The position numbers and the translations under genes are program-made. A DNA stretch of 64,000 nucleotides from Hoplostethus atlanticus (taxonomy: Eukaryota; Chordata; Actinopteri; Trachichthyiformes; Trachichthyidae). The notes under the pieces were generated by a model. The model was not told the origin of the DNA. It saw only the letters and a program-made list of their open reading frames with translations, and did not search any database. Each line of letters starts with the position of its first letter. Within the stretch, counting starts at the first letter, position 1. The stretch spans positions 4,855,001 to 4,919,000 of the forward strand of contig JAXDDX010000011.1 in assembly GCA_034670405.1 (NCBI GenBank). The letters are read 5' to 3'. Positions 21,755-33,329 of this stretch are shown here, piece by piece.

Positions 21755-24700
21755 ATGTACACGGCCGGGCTCAACCCGTTTTACGCGTCAAATTTTAGCC
21801 TTTGGTCTGCGTACTGCGCAGGGGGGTTTGCCGTGGATACGCTGAAGAAGCCCTCGTTTTGCATCGCAGACATTTTGCAGGCTGGAGACGCGGAGAACAT
21901 CCCGGGATCGTCGGCCCTCATGGTGCACATGGGACACCTCCGTGCTCAGGGGCACTCCGGCGGCTCCCCGCTGCGCCCGTCTCCCGTTGCGCCGGAGCCG
22001 TCGGTGTTCGGTGGGAGAGTGAACCCAGCGTCTCCGTACCACAGACACGGACTACACCTAACTTCTGTCTCCAGAACGACGTTTAACTCCCAGCAAGCTC
22101 CCCCGCCTTCAAGCAAAGACCTCAAATTCGGGATTGATCGGATATTGTCGACAGACTTTGACCCAAAAATCAAAGAAACGTCGTCATTAAGAGGTGAGCG
22201 GGGAGGCTTTTAGTGCCCACAGAATATATATTAAAAAAACATATGTGTCTGGCATTAGAAGTCCTTCCTATCATATCAGCTAAAGAAAATAATAAAGGAA
22301 GATGTGTTGTAAAGTGTAAGGTTGGTGTATTGGTTTGTTCCCATGTCTTTATCCAAGTAAACACATAAACATCAGGGTACAAGCTTTAAGCTTTGAAAGG
22401 AACAAAGCAGAGGCATCTAGTGAAAACATGGGGAATGTCAGTTTAGAGTTGTTATCAGAATAGATATAGTGTAAATAATAATGTGATACTTTATTGAGCC
22501 CCATAGGGAAATTGTCTTTTTCCCTTGCCCTCTTTCGCATGGAGGTCAGAGGTCAGGGTCAGCTACTGAGCAGCACCTCCAGAGCTGGAAAGGGACTCAG
22601 TGTCTCTTCAGCAGGGTGGACACAGGGGTGGAGGGGGGGGCTTGAACCCGGGCCATCCAGTTGAAAGATGGTCTCTCTAACCACCCAAAGAGAACAGTGG
22701 AGCATATAGTCTTTGTCTTCACTGTGGAGAAACATGCAGGTTGCCTGTGTGTCACTGCAATAATTCTGACTATAATACTGACTATAGCCCATCTCCCGCT
22801 CTGTGACAGATCTCACATCCATCATTAGCTTGAACCATCAGTCAGGGATCCACATCCCCGTTCAGCCTCCAGCCAGCCAGTACTTCTCGTCCATAGACCC
22901 CGGGATGAGCGACGCCTCCTCCATGATGAGTGCACTAGGCAGCAGCAGCAGGCAATCAGGCCAGCATCAGTTTCAGGACACCTTCCCAGGTAGTCATCAC
23001 ATAGGATCAATGCACGCAGGGAATTGGCATGTCCAACTCTCTGTTTGTGGATATAGCTCTGATCACCGGACCCTTTGAATTCACAAACCACCCCCCCCCC
23101 CCTCTTTTCCTCCTGTCTTTCACGCAGGTCCATATGCCGTCCTCACAAAAGACACGATGCCACAGACATATAAAAGAAAAAGGTCATGGTCAAGGGCAGT
23201 GTTTTCAAACCTGCAGAGGAAAGGACTCGAGAAGAGATTTGAAGTACAGAAATATGTCACCAAGCCTGACAGGAAACAGCTGGCTGCAATGCTTGGGCTG
23301 ACAGATGCTCAGGTAAGACGCCACCTGTATAGGTCCCACCTGTTAACTTACATGCTGGCACAAGCCGTAATAACCAGCCCAGCCACTACTGTCATCAAAC
23401 ATAAATAGAGTTGTAGGTTGTTTTTTTTGTTATAACTCAATGATATGTGGCAATAGGCCTCGTGCAGCAATGAGAGGTGTCCTTGTGTCACTGAGATGCA
23501 CCAAGTAATATATTGTGCAATACAGACCATATTGTACATTCATAAGCTCAACCTGAAAACAAACTAATTTACAGTAGGCTTAGTATGAAATTGGCTATTT
23601 TTCCCCCAATAGATTTTTAATAGATTTTCATGAAACAAATACATTTTGCAACCTACATTTAGTGCTCATTTGTACATTTGGTTACATATAAGAAAAAAAA
23701 ACCTGTAGATTTAGACCGAATTACGTGACAATTATTTCCTGGTGCAGGCCTCACCAGCCAGCCTTTTAGTTCCGACCGAGCAATGTGATTGGCCGAGAGG
23801 CGTTCCACGATTGCACCCGTAACCTAGCAACACCTCACCGCAAAATATCATTCCGAGTTGTTTACATTCCGTCCTACGTCGCGTCAGTAACGGTGGACGT
23901 CAGAAACTCGTTACCTAGCAACAACAAAAAAAATCACTGGTACATTTGTTGGGGAATAAAAACTGAAATCTATTCGTTGTTCTTGTGTGTTTTTGCTATG
24001 TAAGTATTTACTGTTGCATCAGAGCAATAACACACTGGAGGGGCGACCGCAGTACAGCAGTGCCAACAGCTGTACAGACACTATTGCTTAAATAATAGCC
24101 TAAAGCCTTGGCTCTAACACAGTCATGGGTTAGCATTAGCCTAACAGTGAGTGCAGATTTGATCTTTTATTTTTTCATCATTATAATAGAAAGAGAATAG
24201 AAAAAAACAAAAAAACAACCCAAAAAAAACAACAGAAATCTATTTGGAAGCATAGGCCTATCTAAAAATTCACATTATAGACATTATATTATTATATCTC
24301 ACTAGTAATCACTCATTGCTCCACTTGTCCCCAGAAATGTATTCATTATAAGCGGATTTCGAGGTTTTGCTGGCAAATTATATTAATAAACATCGGGCCA
24401 TATATTTGCCATACCTGCAGGGTAAACAGCTTGTTAACCCCGCCACCCCCCTCCCGCATAACCGTGCATCGGTGTGTCTGGTCTGTTTGGCAGGTTAAGG
24501 TCTGGTTCCAGAACAGGCGCATGAAATGGAGACATTCAAAGGAGGCCCAGGCGCAAAAGGACAAGGAGAAGGAGCAGCCGGACAAGTCGCTGTCGGAGGC
24601 CAGGGAGCCCAAAGAGCCGGAGGAGTCGGATTGCGAGAGCGAGGCCGGGAGCGACTCCGAGTCCGACGAGGGCCAGGAGGACAGCTCCGGACACTTGGAC

Positions 24701-24811
24701 ATTTCTGAGCACCACAAGACCAGCGTCATCATGAGCGGGACCGGCCCCGGGAGCAGCAGTAGCGCCACGGAGCCAGCAGCAGACACAGCGGCATCACAGA
24801 TATTAATATGA
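21755..24811 (+). CDS. hlx1: H2.0-like homeobox transcription factor HLX (four coding exons)
   Basis: Exons are 21755-22193, 22810-22989, 23128-23312 and 24494-24811; all junctions are GT-AG and the phases agree, giving 373 residues (human HLX, from memory, is about 488). The N-terminus [20 protein letters not shown] and the two Eh1-like motifs FCIADIL (35-41) and FGIDRIL (125-131) match HLX; Eh1 motifs recruit Groucho/TLE co-repressors. The homeodomain is residues 225-284, with Leu16, Phe20, Trp48, Phe49, Asn51 and Arg53 in place (WFQNRRMKW at 272-280). An intron splits it between positions 44 and 45. The tail is Lys/Glu-rich, then acidic and Ser-rich (about 285-340). The shorter length comes mainly from missing Ala/Gln/His/Ser-rich stretches. 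In mammals HLX acts in gut and liver mesenchyme and in blood and Th1 cells; the fish role is inferred. Confidence 0.97.
22194..22809 (+). other. hlx intron 1 with a LINE-derived insert
   Basis: A 616 bp intron, GTGAGC to ACAG. Roughly half of it is the retrotransposon fragment at 22478-22685; the rest is AT-rich sequence without recognised signals. Confidence 0.85.
22478..22685 (-). mobile_element. Fish non-LTR retrotransposon 3' end in hlx intron 1
   Basis: ATACTTTATTGAGCCCCATA followed by GGGAAATTGTC, then GGAGGTCAGAGGTCAG, CAGCTACTGAGCAGC, GGGCTTGAACCCGGG and GATGGTCTCTCTAACCAC give the order of a common teleost repeat, whose 3' end in the other direction reads like GGGGCTCAATAAAGTAT. The element is antisense to hlx. 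The exact clade (Rex1-like, RTE or other) is uncertain. Confidence 0.65.
23313..24493 (+). other. hlx intron 3
   Basis: A 1181 bp intron interrupting the homeodomain, GTAAGA to GCAG. Most of it is AT-rich, but 23740-23935 is a CpG-containing island with the RFX, CCAAT and CRE-like sites listed separately. No hidden exon was seen. Confidence 0.85.
23788..23922 (+). promoter_or_regulatory. Double RFX X-box with CCAAT and CRE-like sites in hlx intron 3
   Basis: GTAACCTAGCAAC (23819-23831) and GTTACCTAGCAAC (23910-23922) both fit the RFX X-box (GTNRCC, a 1-base spacer, RGYAAC) at every fixed position. They lie in the same direction, 91 bp apart. An inverted CCAAT box (ATTGG, 23788-23792) lies 26 bp before the first, and GACGTCAG (23896-23903), a CRE/ATF-like site, stands just before the second. 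X + CRE + CCAAT is the arrangement of RFX-driven promoters. Alternatively the CpG-containing block may be an old repeat insertion. Confidence 0.45.
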
Positions 24812-25510
24812 ACGGACTGTAGCGCGAACTGTAATTTTTTATTATTATTATTATTATTTTGATAGAAGAATGACGCGTCTGGAGTGGCACGGCCTGAATG
24901 TGGGTTCACTGGGGCGTCAAGTCACTAAAACCAGAAGGTATGGCAAAGTCCCTGCATCTAATAGACCGAAACCTCCAAACCCGCTTATGTTGACTAAATT
25001 GATGGGAAAAAGTGGAGCAATCGATATTAAGATATAAGATATTATTTGATCAATACGATAAATTCACCAAAATCAGCTTAGGGTGCAATGTTCCTGAATG
25101 CTCTCCTAGTGTGATTGATTTTAGATAGATTCCGGATCATTTTTGCTTGATTTATTTTCTCTCCATTATAATGATACAAATATCAAATTTAGACTCACTT
25201 AGACTTAAGTCATGACCGTGTATACCTTGCCATAGCCAACTGACGCCCGTGGAAGGCCATGCAGTTCCAATGACGCCTCGTCGTTTTCCTCTCGAGAGCT
25301 TTTGTGTGCATGATTTTTTTCCTTATCTGAAGGAAATGTGCGGTTGTGAATTTTATTATTAGGTTATGAACCACTTGTTCCACGTTATGAAATCTCAGAA
25401 CATCACACAGTGTTCATGTATTTTGTCTGGATAGATAGTTGTGCTATTTCGTTGATAATAATTTGCACTGAAAATACTGTAAATAAAATGTTTCTTACTT
25501 TGGAAATTGG
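24812..25510 (+). other. hlx1: hlx 3' UTR and poly(A) signal
   Basis: The AT-rich region after the TGA contains AATAAA at 25482-25487, within CTGTAAATAAAATG, the first canonical signal after the stop. Cleavage would fall near 25500-25515, just before a trinucleotide repeat. A short (TTA)n tract lies at 24838-24858. Confidence 0.7.
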
Positions 25511-25535
25511 ATTACAATTGACTTAATTCCTATTC

Positions 25536-25560
25536 TTCCTATTATTATTATTATTATTAT

Positions 25561-25595
<35 letters not shown>

Positions 25596-25606
25596 ATAGT
25601 AGCAGT
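25536..25606. repeat. (TTA)n(TAG)n trinucleotide microsatellite
   Basis: About 24 bp of ATT units, then about 40 bp of TAG units, just after the hlx poly(A) signal. Confidence 0.95.
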
Positions 25607-25619
25607 AGCTCATGGTAAT

Positions 25620-28090
25620 GTTGATTGCTCATCACTTCAAGTCTGGAAATCCTTTTGAGATGATGCAACCATTGAGTTTGGGAAATTGACTCAGTTTCAC
25701 TTGAAAAATATCTTTTTTTTTTTCGAGTTTTCTCCAGCAAAGAGCAGCCTAGAGGTAGTTGTCATTTAAGTTAGGGTTGAGGATGTGTGTCAGCCCGCCT
25801 CCTCACAAACAAATTCACAGGAATTCAACGAAGAGTTGCACAACTTTTAAGTTGTCCATCTGGTCATATATTTTTTTAAATGTAAAAAAAACAAACATGC
25901 ATAATGGACATTTTGTAACGCCGTGGCAGAGCGACACATGCATCTGACTCAACTCAACTAAGTTTGCTGAAGTGTGCAACAAAATAATGATTCGTAGAAA
26001 ACAGTTGAAAGCATGGTAATCCCTTAACGTTTACAATAAATAACGGATCTTTATATAGGGCTCGGCTGTCACTTTTGTCTAACAGCAATTATTTATTTCT
26101 ACTATGGTACCTCAAAAGTATTTACACAGTAGTCTACGTCTGGACTATATTTATCTTACATTTAGGCGTATTGATTACGCAGGTAATAATTGATAATAGA
26201 TCATTTTAGTAATTAACTCTGATTAAATTAACTGATTAAAATAAAATCACAATAAAAATTGAAGAGAAAGTCTCAGCATCACAAACCCATCTAACCCAAC
26301 ATGCTCTTATTTTGTAAGCAGGTCAGATCACAGGCAGGGGGAGAAGTAGTCCAAATCGCCCGATGACTAAATCATAAGTTCTTGATAAATGAGAATGTAT
26401 ACATCTTACAGTCTTCGGGCCTTCTCCTAAGCATGTTAATGTAATTCAGTTAACTACATTTCTCCTCAGGATGTTACGACTCTGGCAGTAAGCGAGAGAG
26501 AAGAGGGGGATTTATAGTTTGTATACATTTGCTGGCTCCAGATATCAGCGGCGACCCGGATGAGTGTATTTTATGTATCCAGGCACAGATACAATCAAAA
26601 AGCAACTCCATTTATAGACCTCGTGCCTGACTCGAAAACCCTGCTGAGGCTTTTAATTTGCTGAATGCGCTGGCTTGATATCCCATCTTTACCTATATCA
26701 CACTTGGTCACACGTTAACGTATAGGAAAGGCCTTCTGTCTGATGGGTCTAATGGCATGGTGTTCAACGGTGACTGGTCAAAATTTAAAACATGCATTGA
26801 TAAAAAAAAAAAAAAGCCACCTTATTGCTGCAAGACCAAGATTATACATCAAATTCATACATTTACTGCACAATGAAACCTGTTAATGGGTGTTTAATGC
26901 ATTTTTAGAAGACTCCCTATAAATCTGGGACAACCCGTGATGTCTCCCCCTTCAATGAGCAACCTCACTGTGGTTGTTTAGTCATGGTACATGGATTAAA
27001 ACCTGGAATTCACAGACTTGTTATTATTATCAGAATTGTCAGAATTGTCATTAATGTTAAAATCCTTCCAAAGGTGTGTATTCTTCAGCTCTTCCAACCT
27101 TTTCGGTGCAGGAGATTGGAGACTTTATGCTTGTATATGCATAGAGCCTGTTGACGAGTACTGAAAATGACAATTTACTCAATCTTTGCACGTTCATGTC
27201 TCACTCCAAGAGTTTGTATATCAAGCATGGCTAGGCTATCAAACAGTGGGAGATGGAAAAAACAAGCCTGGTGGAAGTTGATGGGAAAATAAGCTTGGTG
27301 CAACTTTCACTCAAGCTCAAACAAAGGCCTATTGTGAGCCATTGCTTTCAGCCAATATAAACTAAAACATTTCACAGCTTCACACTATTTAGCTGTGAAA
27401 TGTTCTCAGTCCTTTGATCGATACCTCAAAAAACATTTCTCCAACGCCCTCTTGCCCTCGCTTGAATCCGGCTTTTGGTGGCATTGCATCTCGACGAGGA
27501 TACCGGAAGGCCTCTGCATCTCGGCGCTGTGTTAGAAGCAACATCATTGCGAGTGACCCAAGCCCCGGACCACCAGCTCTCTCAACTATGGGGTCCACTT
27601 TCCTCTCCTCCGGAAAGAGGACTGACCCCTGGAGAGCTGCAGTTTTTCCGTTTTAGCTTAGCATCTTGAATTTCACTTTTCATCCCCCCCCCCCCTTTCC
27701 TAGCTGTATGACTACCTGCTGCCTTTTGTTTCTTTTCCATATAGGAGACGTTTTACCCCATAACACTCTGACTAAATTCCAGCGCCGCTCCTCGTAAAAT
27801 GACAGGCCTCTGACAGTTATGAAGTAGGTGGCACTCGTCTTAATCTTATAGGTCTTAATTCATTGCTGTACCAAAAACGTTGCCTGTCAGAATTATGATG
27901 GCCAGTTTCCATGGAACGTAGTAAAAGCCCTTGGACACTTTATCAACCTAATATTAACTGTTAAACGCTCACATATAAAATGTTTGGGTGGGTTGAGTCT
28001 CGAATTATCCTTGAAAAGCTGTAAATTACATTAGTATTTGCAAATGTAAAATAACAATAACAATCCAAACGCTTAACATAATACTGAAAG
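25620..28090. other. Start of the gene desert downstream of hlx
   Basis: No coding exon or recognised transposon. The block 26460-26720 is complex and repeat-free and is a plausible conserved element. GAAGTAGGTGGCACT at 27821-27835 agrees at 13 of 15 positions with the recalled CTCF core. A poly-C run occurs at about 27687. Confidence 0.45.
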
Positions 28091-28099
28091 GCCTTGATT

Positions 28100-28470
28100 T
28101 GTGAACTGTCCTAAAAACTTTTATGACCAGGATAGGAGAAAGTCCATCTGGCCCGTATTTAATGTCAGCCTTTCCGCCTCCATTAAAAGCTGTCCTATAC
28201 GTCCCTCTTGGCAACCCGGGACAGGGCAACCCATAAAACAAACCCGCCTTGCAGATTCGCCAATATTTAACGCTTTGAAAAAGTAACTGTGTAAAACAAA
28301 TTACCTCTGTGAGAGCAGAGGGGGGTTTCTGTCTCCTGTGGCTGAGGGATTAGCAGGACTAAAAGCTGTGACGTCTCCAGTGCTTTGAGGCATTATCTGT
28401 GAAGTTGTTTGATAGGCTGATGGAGACTTCTCCTCCGTTGCCATAATGCATCAGTGCAAAGCAGCCCCGT
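28100..28470. promoter_or_regulatory. Candidate conserved non-coding element in the desert, 3.3 kb past hlx
   Basis: Repeat-free, balanced-composition sequence including TTAATGTCAGCCTTTCCGCC, CTCCATTAAAAGCTGTCC, CTTTGAGGCATTATCTGTG and CATAATGCATCAGTGCAAAG. Its octamer-like and homeodomain-type cores, together with the absence of microsatellites, suggest an enhancer. Conservation was not tested. Confidence 0.25.
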
Positions 28471-31400
28471 GGCTCTGCTGCAAGGGGTGGAGGGGTGAGG
28501 GGGGGTGGGGGGGGCAAAAAGTCATTACTCATCAAGTGGTTGAGAAACTGCAGTCACTGTCACTGGCAGATACAAGTTCAGTTGTCTTTGCTTCCAAATG
28601 ACTTCCTTCTCATTTGGGAGAGGATGCTCGTGATGATGATGATGACACCCGAAGATGACAATGATAGATTGGAGTTAGCTTCTTCAATTGAATCGATTCT
28701 GTAATACATATTTTAGAATTATATATGTGCATGTTTTGGGAAATTGTAAAATCCCAGAATTCATTCTGCTTTTTTTGGGCGGGAGGCAGATATGATACAT
28801 TGATTCATGTATTTGCCAAGAGCATTACTGCCTCTCTTAAAATATAATCGTTTTGGCATCCACCACACTCAGAGGCGTTGTTACCTTTTAGACATGCATC
28901 TACTTTGGACTTTTTCAAAAGGGAGCAAATGTGCTCATCTCCGAGGAACATTTTCTTCAGTCGTTCTAACTCTGGAGGTGGCTCTGTTCCTTCGGAGGTA
29001 TGTCTGTCCCATCAAACACCGATTTATGAGACTGGCTAGGATGCTCCTAAATGAGCCCTGAATCATCAGTATGAGAGATGACTTTACTTGCAGACTACCA
29101 AAATATTATTATACGGTGCAAACCTTTAATTTGATAGCACGCCAAAACTGTTTCCATTCATCCCTGTCATTTTAATCCAATTCAGTGGAATAACACGTAT
29201 CATGTGCTTTATTTATGGCCTTTATTCCAAACCCAGATGGGGCATTTCTCCCTGAATAGAAGTATCTGAAGCTGCTCTGGAGGAATTGTTGGCTGCACTG
29301 AAACAGCCAACCACTCGTTGACCAACAGCGACAGGAGAGGGTTTATGTTTGATGTAACCTCTTATGAAATATCACCAACAGTCTATTACGAAGATAGTAT
29401 CAATATATCCTTCCCCCTTCTGTGAATTATGTAGAAGGAAAGGTTGCTTTTTCACTCGCGTCCGCGTAAATCACTAGTTTTTCTGAACATTGGAATATTC
29501 TGCAGCTGCCCCAACGAGTTGCCTGCCCGTACCAAACATGTTCACCAACGCTGAAAGCCGAGCCGTAGTACAGAAGCTGTCGCCACATTTCCAAAAAGCC
29601 ACATTATTGAGTGCTTTTTTAACATGGTCGCAGTTTCCAAGCGTCTTGGCCTCACTTTTTTCAAAAACCAAGCCCTTGCCAGCATTTGGGGAGTGGAAGA
29701 AAAAAAAAGGAAAAAAAAAAAAAAAGGCATCTCAAGTTAAATTTAAAGATGTGTTGCTCTTGGAAGCCAGGCTGCGCTGCCATAAACCAAGGGAGACATT
29801 TTCATGCTCCACATTTTTCATGGTTTCTCTCCGAGTTTCCTCCCTTCCTTTCTCACTCCACCTTGGCTCCAGAGTTACCTACTGCTGCACTGGCTGGCGG
29901 ACCGCAGCCAGCAGGGTACTGTGGGGGCAGTGAAAAAACCCTGTTGTGAGTTTCTCCCTCTCGGGCTGAACAGGAGCCCTCCCCCTGACTGAAGCGCTCC
30001 TGGTTGTCCTTGGATGGCTCTCACACAGGAGAATCCCTCAGAGAGCGCGCCACCTGGACAGCACTACTTAAGCTCTCTTTCACCGCCCTTCTCAAATAAT
30101 ACACAGCCTCCACACTCCGAGTTGATGGCCAACGGCAATCAGTTATAAGCTAAAAGTCCTTTGACCTACCGCCCTGTTTTTTTAATGTGGCCGTGAAGGA
30201 ACCGTTTTATTGCAGACTGCAGACTGTTGTCTTGAGCCAACCCGGTGTGGTATATGCTGTAATTTGTGATGGGTGCAGAGGTTTGGTATTAATTAGGACT
30301 GTGAAACGGCAGCGGTCCGACCGCCTGCCCGTTTCCATAGAGGTTGAATTCACTGAGTGATGCACACACTGGGAGGGGGGATTATGGCCGCGCTCGGCCT
30401 GCCTGCTGAGATGCAAACACAAAAGGGAGGACGTAAAAAGCACTTCCATTTCACATGACCTGTCATCAGCAGCGAATTTTCACTGGGGTCTGTGAAACAG
30501 AGTTGAACTGCCTGCGGCTTTGAAACTAACCGTAGTCAAGGTCCAAGCGTCAGATAGCTATGTTACATGCTTGCACGTGAGAGAGACGCTGGCAAATTCA
30601 ACATCCCTGCTGGCTTGAGGAGTGCAACATTTCTCTCGGTGGTCGAAATATTATATTATGAGGGCAGATTTTAAGGTTTGGAGACAACTCTTTCAAAAAG
30701 TGAATACTTTAAAAAGGTCAAAAGAATGTAATGGAGTTGCACTCAGACTGCAGCACAAACTGTGTTATACCATCGAGCAGAAGTTGATACATGATGCAAT
30801 TGAGGTTACCTGCATGGCCTCTCTGCAGAAAAATGTTAAGTGTGGTCAGCATAGTCTGAGGTTTCCTCATTTCCCCTTTTTTTTACGCCTTATCGTGGCT
30901 CACAGATGCAGTTTTATGGAGAACAGCAAAAACGAAACACTGTTCAATGAATAACAAGATGAACTGCAAGATGAACTGACGCTGACGTGCAACGACAAAC
31001 ACTTCAAACAACCGACACCAAACGCGGTGTCTTCTTGATCTGTTCAGATGTTATCATCAAAATGGAAAGCTGCTACCGAATGCCCTGTGATCTTTTATTT
31101 AACCAGGGTAAATGTCTCTTTTTTTTGAAGTGAGCCCTTTCCAACTAGGCAACAACAATTCAGGGGGTAGGCCTGCAAAATCAAATCAAACTGCATTTTA
31201 CACAAACAGCCCTGCAAGTGAACTTTACACAGAGCAGCAAAGAAAGCATCGACAGAGGTTAAATAACCAATACATAAAGAAATGACGTAGAGCTGGCTGA
31301 AGGCTATTTTTTATTGGTTGCATTCACTATTGTTGAATAACACTGAAACGCTCCATATAAGTCAGGCCAGTTTGTTTCCTTGGGTGTCAGAAGGACTACA

Positions 31401-31543
31401 AGACTCCAATATTTAGACCACCCCAGGGACCTATCACAATCAACCGCTTCACTTGGCTCATTACTCATGCCCCCTTATCTGATAATGCCCTTATTATCTG
31501 ACTCTGTGTTGTAGCATTAGACCTGGTCACACTCCATTATACG

Positions 31544-31544
<1 letters not shown>

Positions 31545-31607
<63 letters not shown>

Positions 31608-31609
31608 GG
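31545..31609. repeat. (TG)n(GA)n compound microsatellite
   Basis: About 42 bp of TG repeat, directly followed by about 22 bp of GA repeat. Confidence 0.95.
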
Positions 31610-32193
31610 GCCCACATGGTGTCAACACTCCTGAGAACACACTTTAGACTGATACTGATGGATTATCGAGGAATTCTTCTTCACGACTCCGCTTGTTAAA
31701 GGGGAGGAGAGGGCAAGAGTGAGAAAATAAATAAAACGTCACTTGGGTTTGTCTTGTTCTTGTTCTAAAATAAACAGAGCAGCAGGAGAGAGAGAGAGAG
31801 AGAGAGAGAGGGGCAAAAAAGCGGAGCTGCTGGCGATTGGACGATACCGTTGATCAAAACACCGTACACTCGTCACCACAGTAACCAGAGAGGAGACACA
31901 ACGCAAGTGAGAGTAAACAGGCGATTTATAGAAAGCACTGCTTAGTTTCACATCCTTTATTCACGCTTCCTTCTAACCGGTTAGGTTGAGAGATTCAGCT
32001 ACGGGTGAGGGCTCATTATTGCTGTCCTTATTTGCGTCAGTGCGGTTATGGTGTTAAATCGTTTCTCAGGCCCGTAACCCGACGCCCCTTTAACTCAGAA
32101 TATGTTTTATACTGGTTTAAAAACAACGCGGGGTCACGTAGGCTGAGCTTTTTTACGCAGGCGAACACACTCCGAGTTTCTTCTTTCCTGCTC

Positions 32194-32210
32194 TGTGTGT
32201 GCATGTGTGT

Positions 32211-32256
<46 letters not shown>
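32194..32256. repeat. (TG)n microsatellite
   Basis: An interrupted TG repeat of about 60 bp. Confidence 0.95.
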
Positions 32257-32259
<3 letters not shown>

Positions 32260-33080
32260 GCACGCATAGACCCCTACCGGTACTCGTGCGTGCGCGTAAT
32301 GTTTGCACGTATTTAAGTGCATGTACAAGAGTGTGAGTGCGAGCCCTGTAACCCATATGTGCAAGGGGTGAGAGTTCAGTTCCTGCAGGGTTTGTTTGGG
32401 AATATATGACACTGCACAGCTGGCCTAATCATCTGTGCATATCTGACTATAAAACTTTACTGAGCATCGCCAGAGCCAGCTGCCTTTATCAGTGGAGATG
32501 GAGTTATTCCCACTCCGGACGGACAGAGGCCTCGGCCCCCAGATCTGCTGCTCCTCTCCCAGCGGCCCTCATCAGGAACTGGTCTGCTCACTCTCTTTAA
32601 GGAACATTTACAAGGACAGCAGTTTATACCGGGGTGGGGGGGGTGGGGGGGGGGGCGCGTACTGTACAAATATGGACAGGGTGCTGAGCTACTTAAATAA
32701 AAATTTGACTCGAACCGAAGTGAGAAAAACACTCGGGATGACAGAACTTTCTAGGAAAATGAGTGAAAATGATTGCGACAATCTTCCCGTTCTGCGACCT
32801 CCCCTCCCCAAAATCAACTGGTTGCCCTGCTCCCTTCCCTGCAGCCCTTTTTTAAGTAACTCGTCTGCTCAGTCTCTTTGCTGAAGCTTTACGAGGACAG
32901 CAGTTTATACTGGGCTGCATACTGTACATGCAATAATAAAAGTGTGGGTTTTGTGAAGAATGTTGGTTCGATGGTGCACAGACCTATCAAGGCTTTTGTC
33001 GGGCTAGGTGGACGCGTCTGGATCAGTTGGATCAACATGGTGATCCATCAGATCTTTTTTTTTTCTCATCTCAAGATCAA

Positions 33081-33320
33081 GATGAAGTTTGAGTTTCTGT
33101 AGGTGGCGCTCTTTTCTATGTCTGTTCAGCCACGCCGGCTATCGCTGCTCATGCTAACTACTCAGCTCTTCTTCTACTTATTTCCAAACAAACCGCTGTT
33201 GCTGCAACTGCCAGCAACGAAAAAAACGCATCACTTCCTGTGCGCCAGAGGATTTTTTTTCCTGGGAAAGACCGACCAGACACCGGGTGTTTTAGAACAG
33301 CAGATGTAAAAGCTTGCATG
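33081..33320 (+). repeat. Dispersed repeat family X, copy A
   Basis: Shares with the copies at 42361, 45441 and 46690 the ordered blocks GAGTTTCTGTAGGTGGCGCT, GTTCAGCCAC(G/A)(C/G)(C/T)GGCTATCG, TTCTTCTNNNNATT, AACGCATCACTTCCTGTGCG and ACCGGGTGTTTTAGAACAGC. No reading frame, tRNA-like box or poly(A) tail was recognised, so a non-autonomous DNA element is the likeliest kind. The 5' part beyond the GAGTTTCTG block is not preserved here. Confidence 0.8.
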
Positions 33321-33329
33321 AAATGATGA

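Larger units (their letters stand above)
28480..33080. other. Desert: microsatellites and unique sequence, no gene seen
   Basis: Blocks such as 29140-29400 and 29990-30460 look like complex regulatory sequence. A CTCF-like core in reverse (GCGCCACCTGGAC, near 30047-30059) occurs in the second. A possible LINE-tail scrap (AATCAAATCAAACTG) stands near 31177. Microsatellites include (TG)n(GA)n at 31545-31609, (GA)n at 31785-31811 and (TG)n at 32194-32256, with a G-rich run at 32630-32655. The open frames across the TG tracts are repeat artefacts. Confidence 0.5.

Noticed and set aside
22640-22660. GCTTGAACCCGGG as a possible tRNA B-box
   Set aside because: No A-box or cloverleaf around it; the string belongs to a LINE-derived repeat. 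The same holds for ATCGAACCCAG at about 52880.
23785-24003. 72-codon open frame over the X-box block in hlx intron 3
   Set aside because: No domain, and skipping it is required for the homeodomain to be continuous from exon 3 to exon 4.
32005-32412. Open frames of repeated Cys-Val or His-Thr residues
   Set aside because: These are translations of a (TG)n microsatellite. The same applies at 20190-20429, 35755-36299 and 59668-59976.
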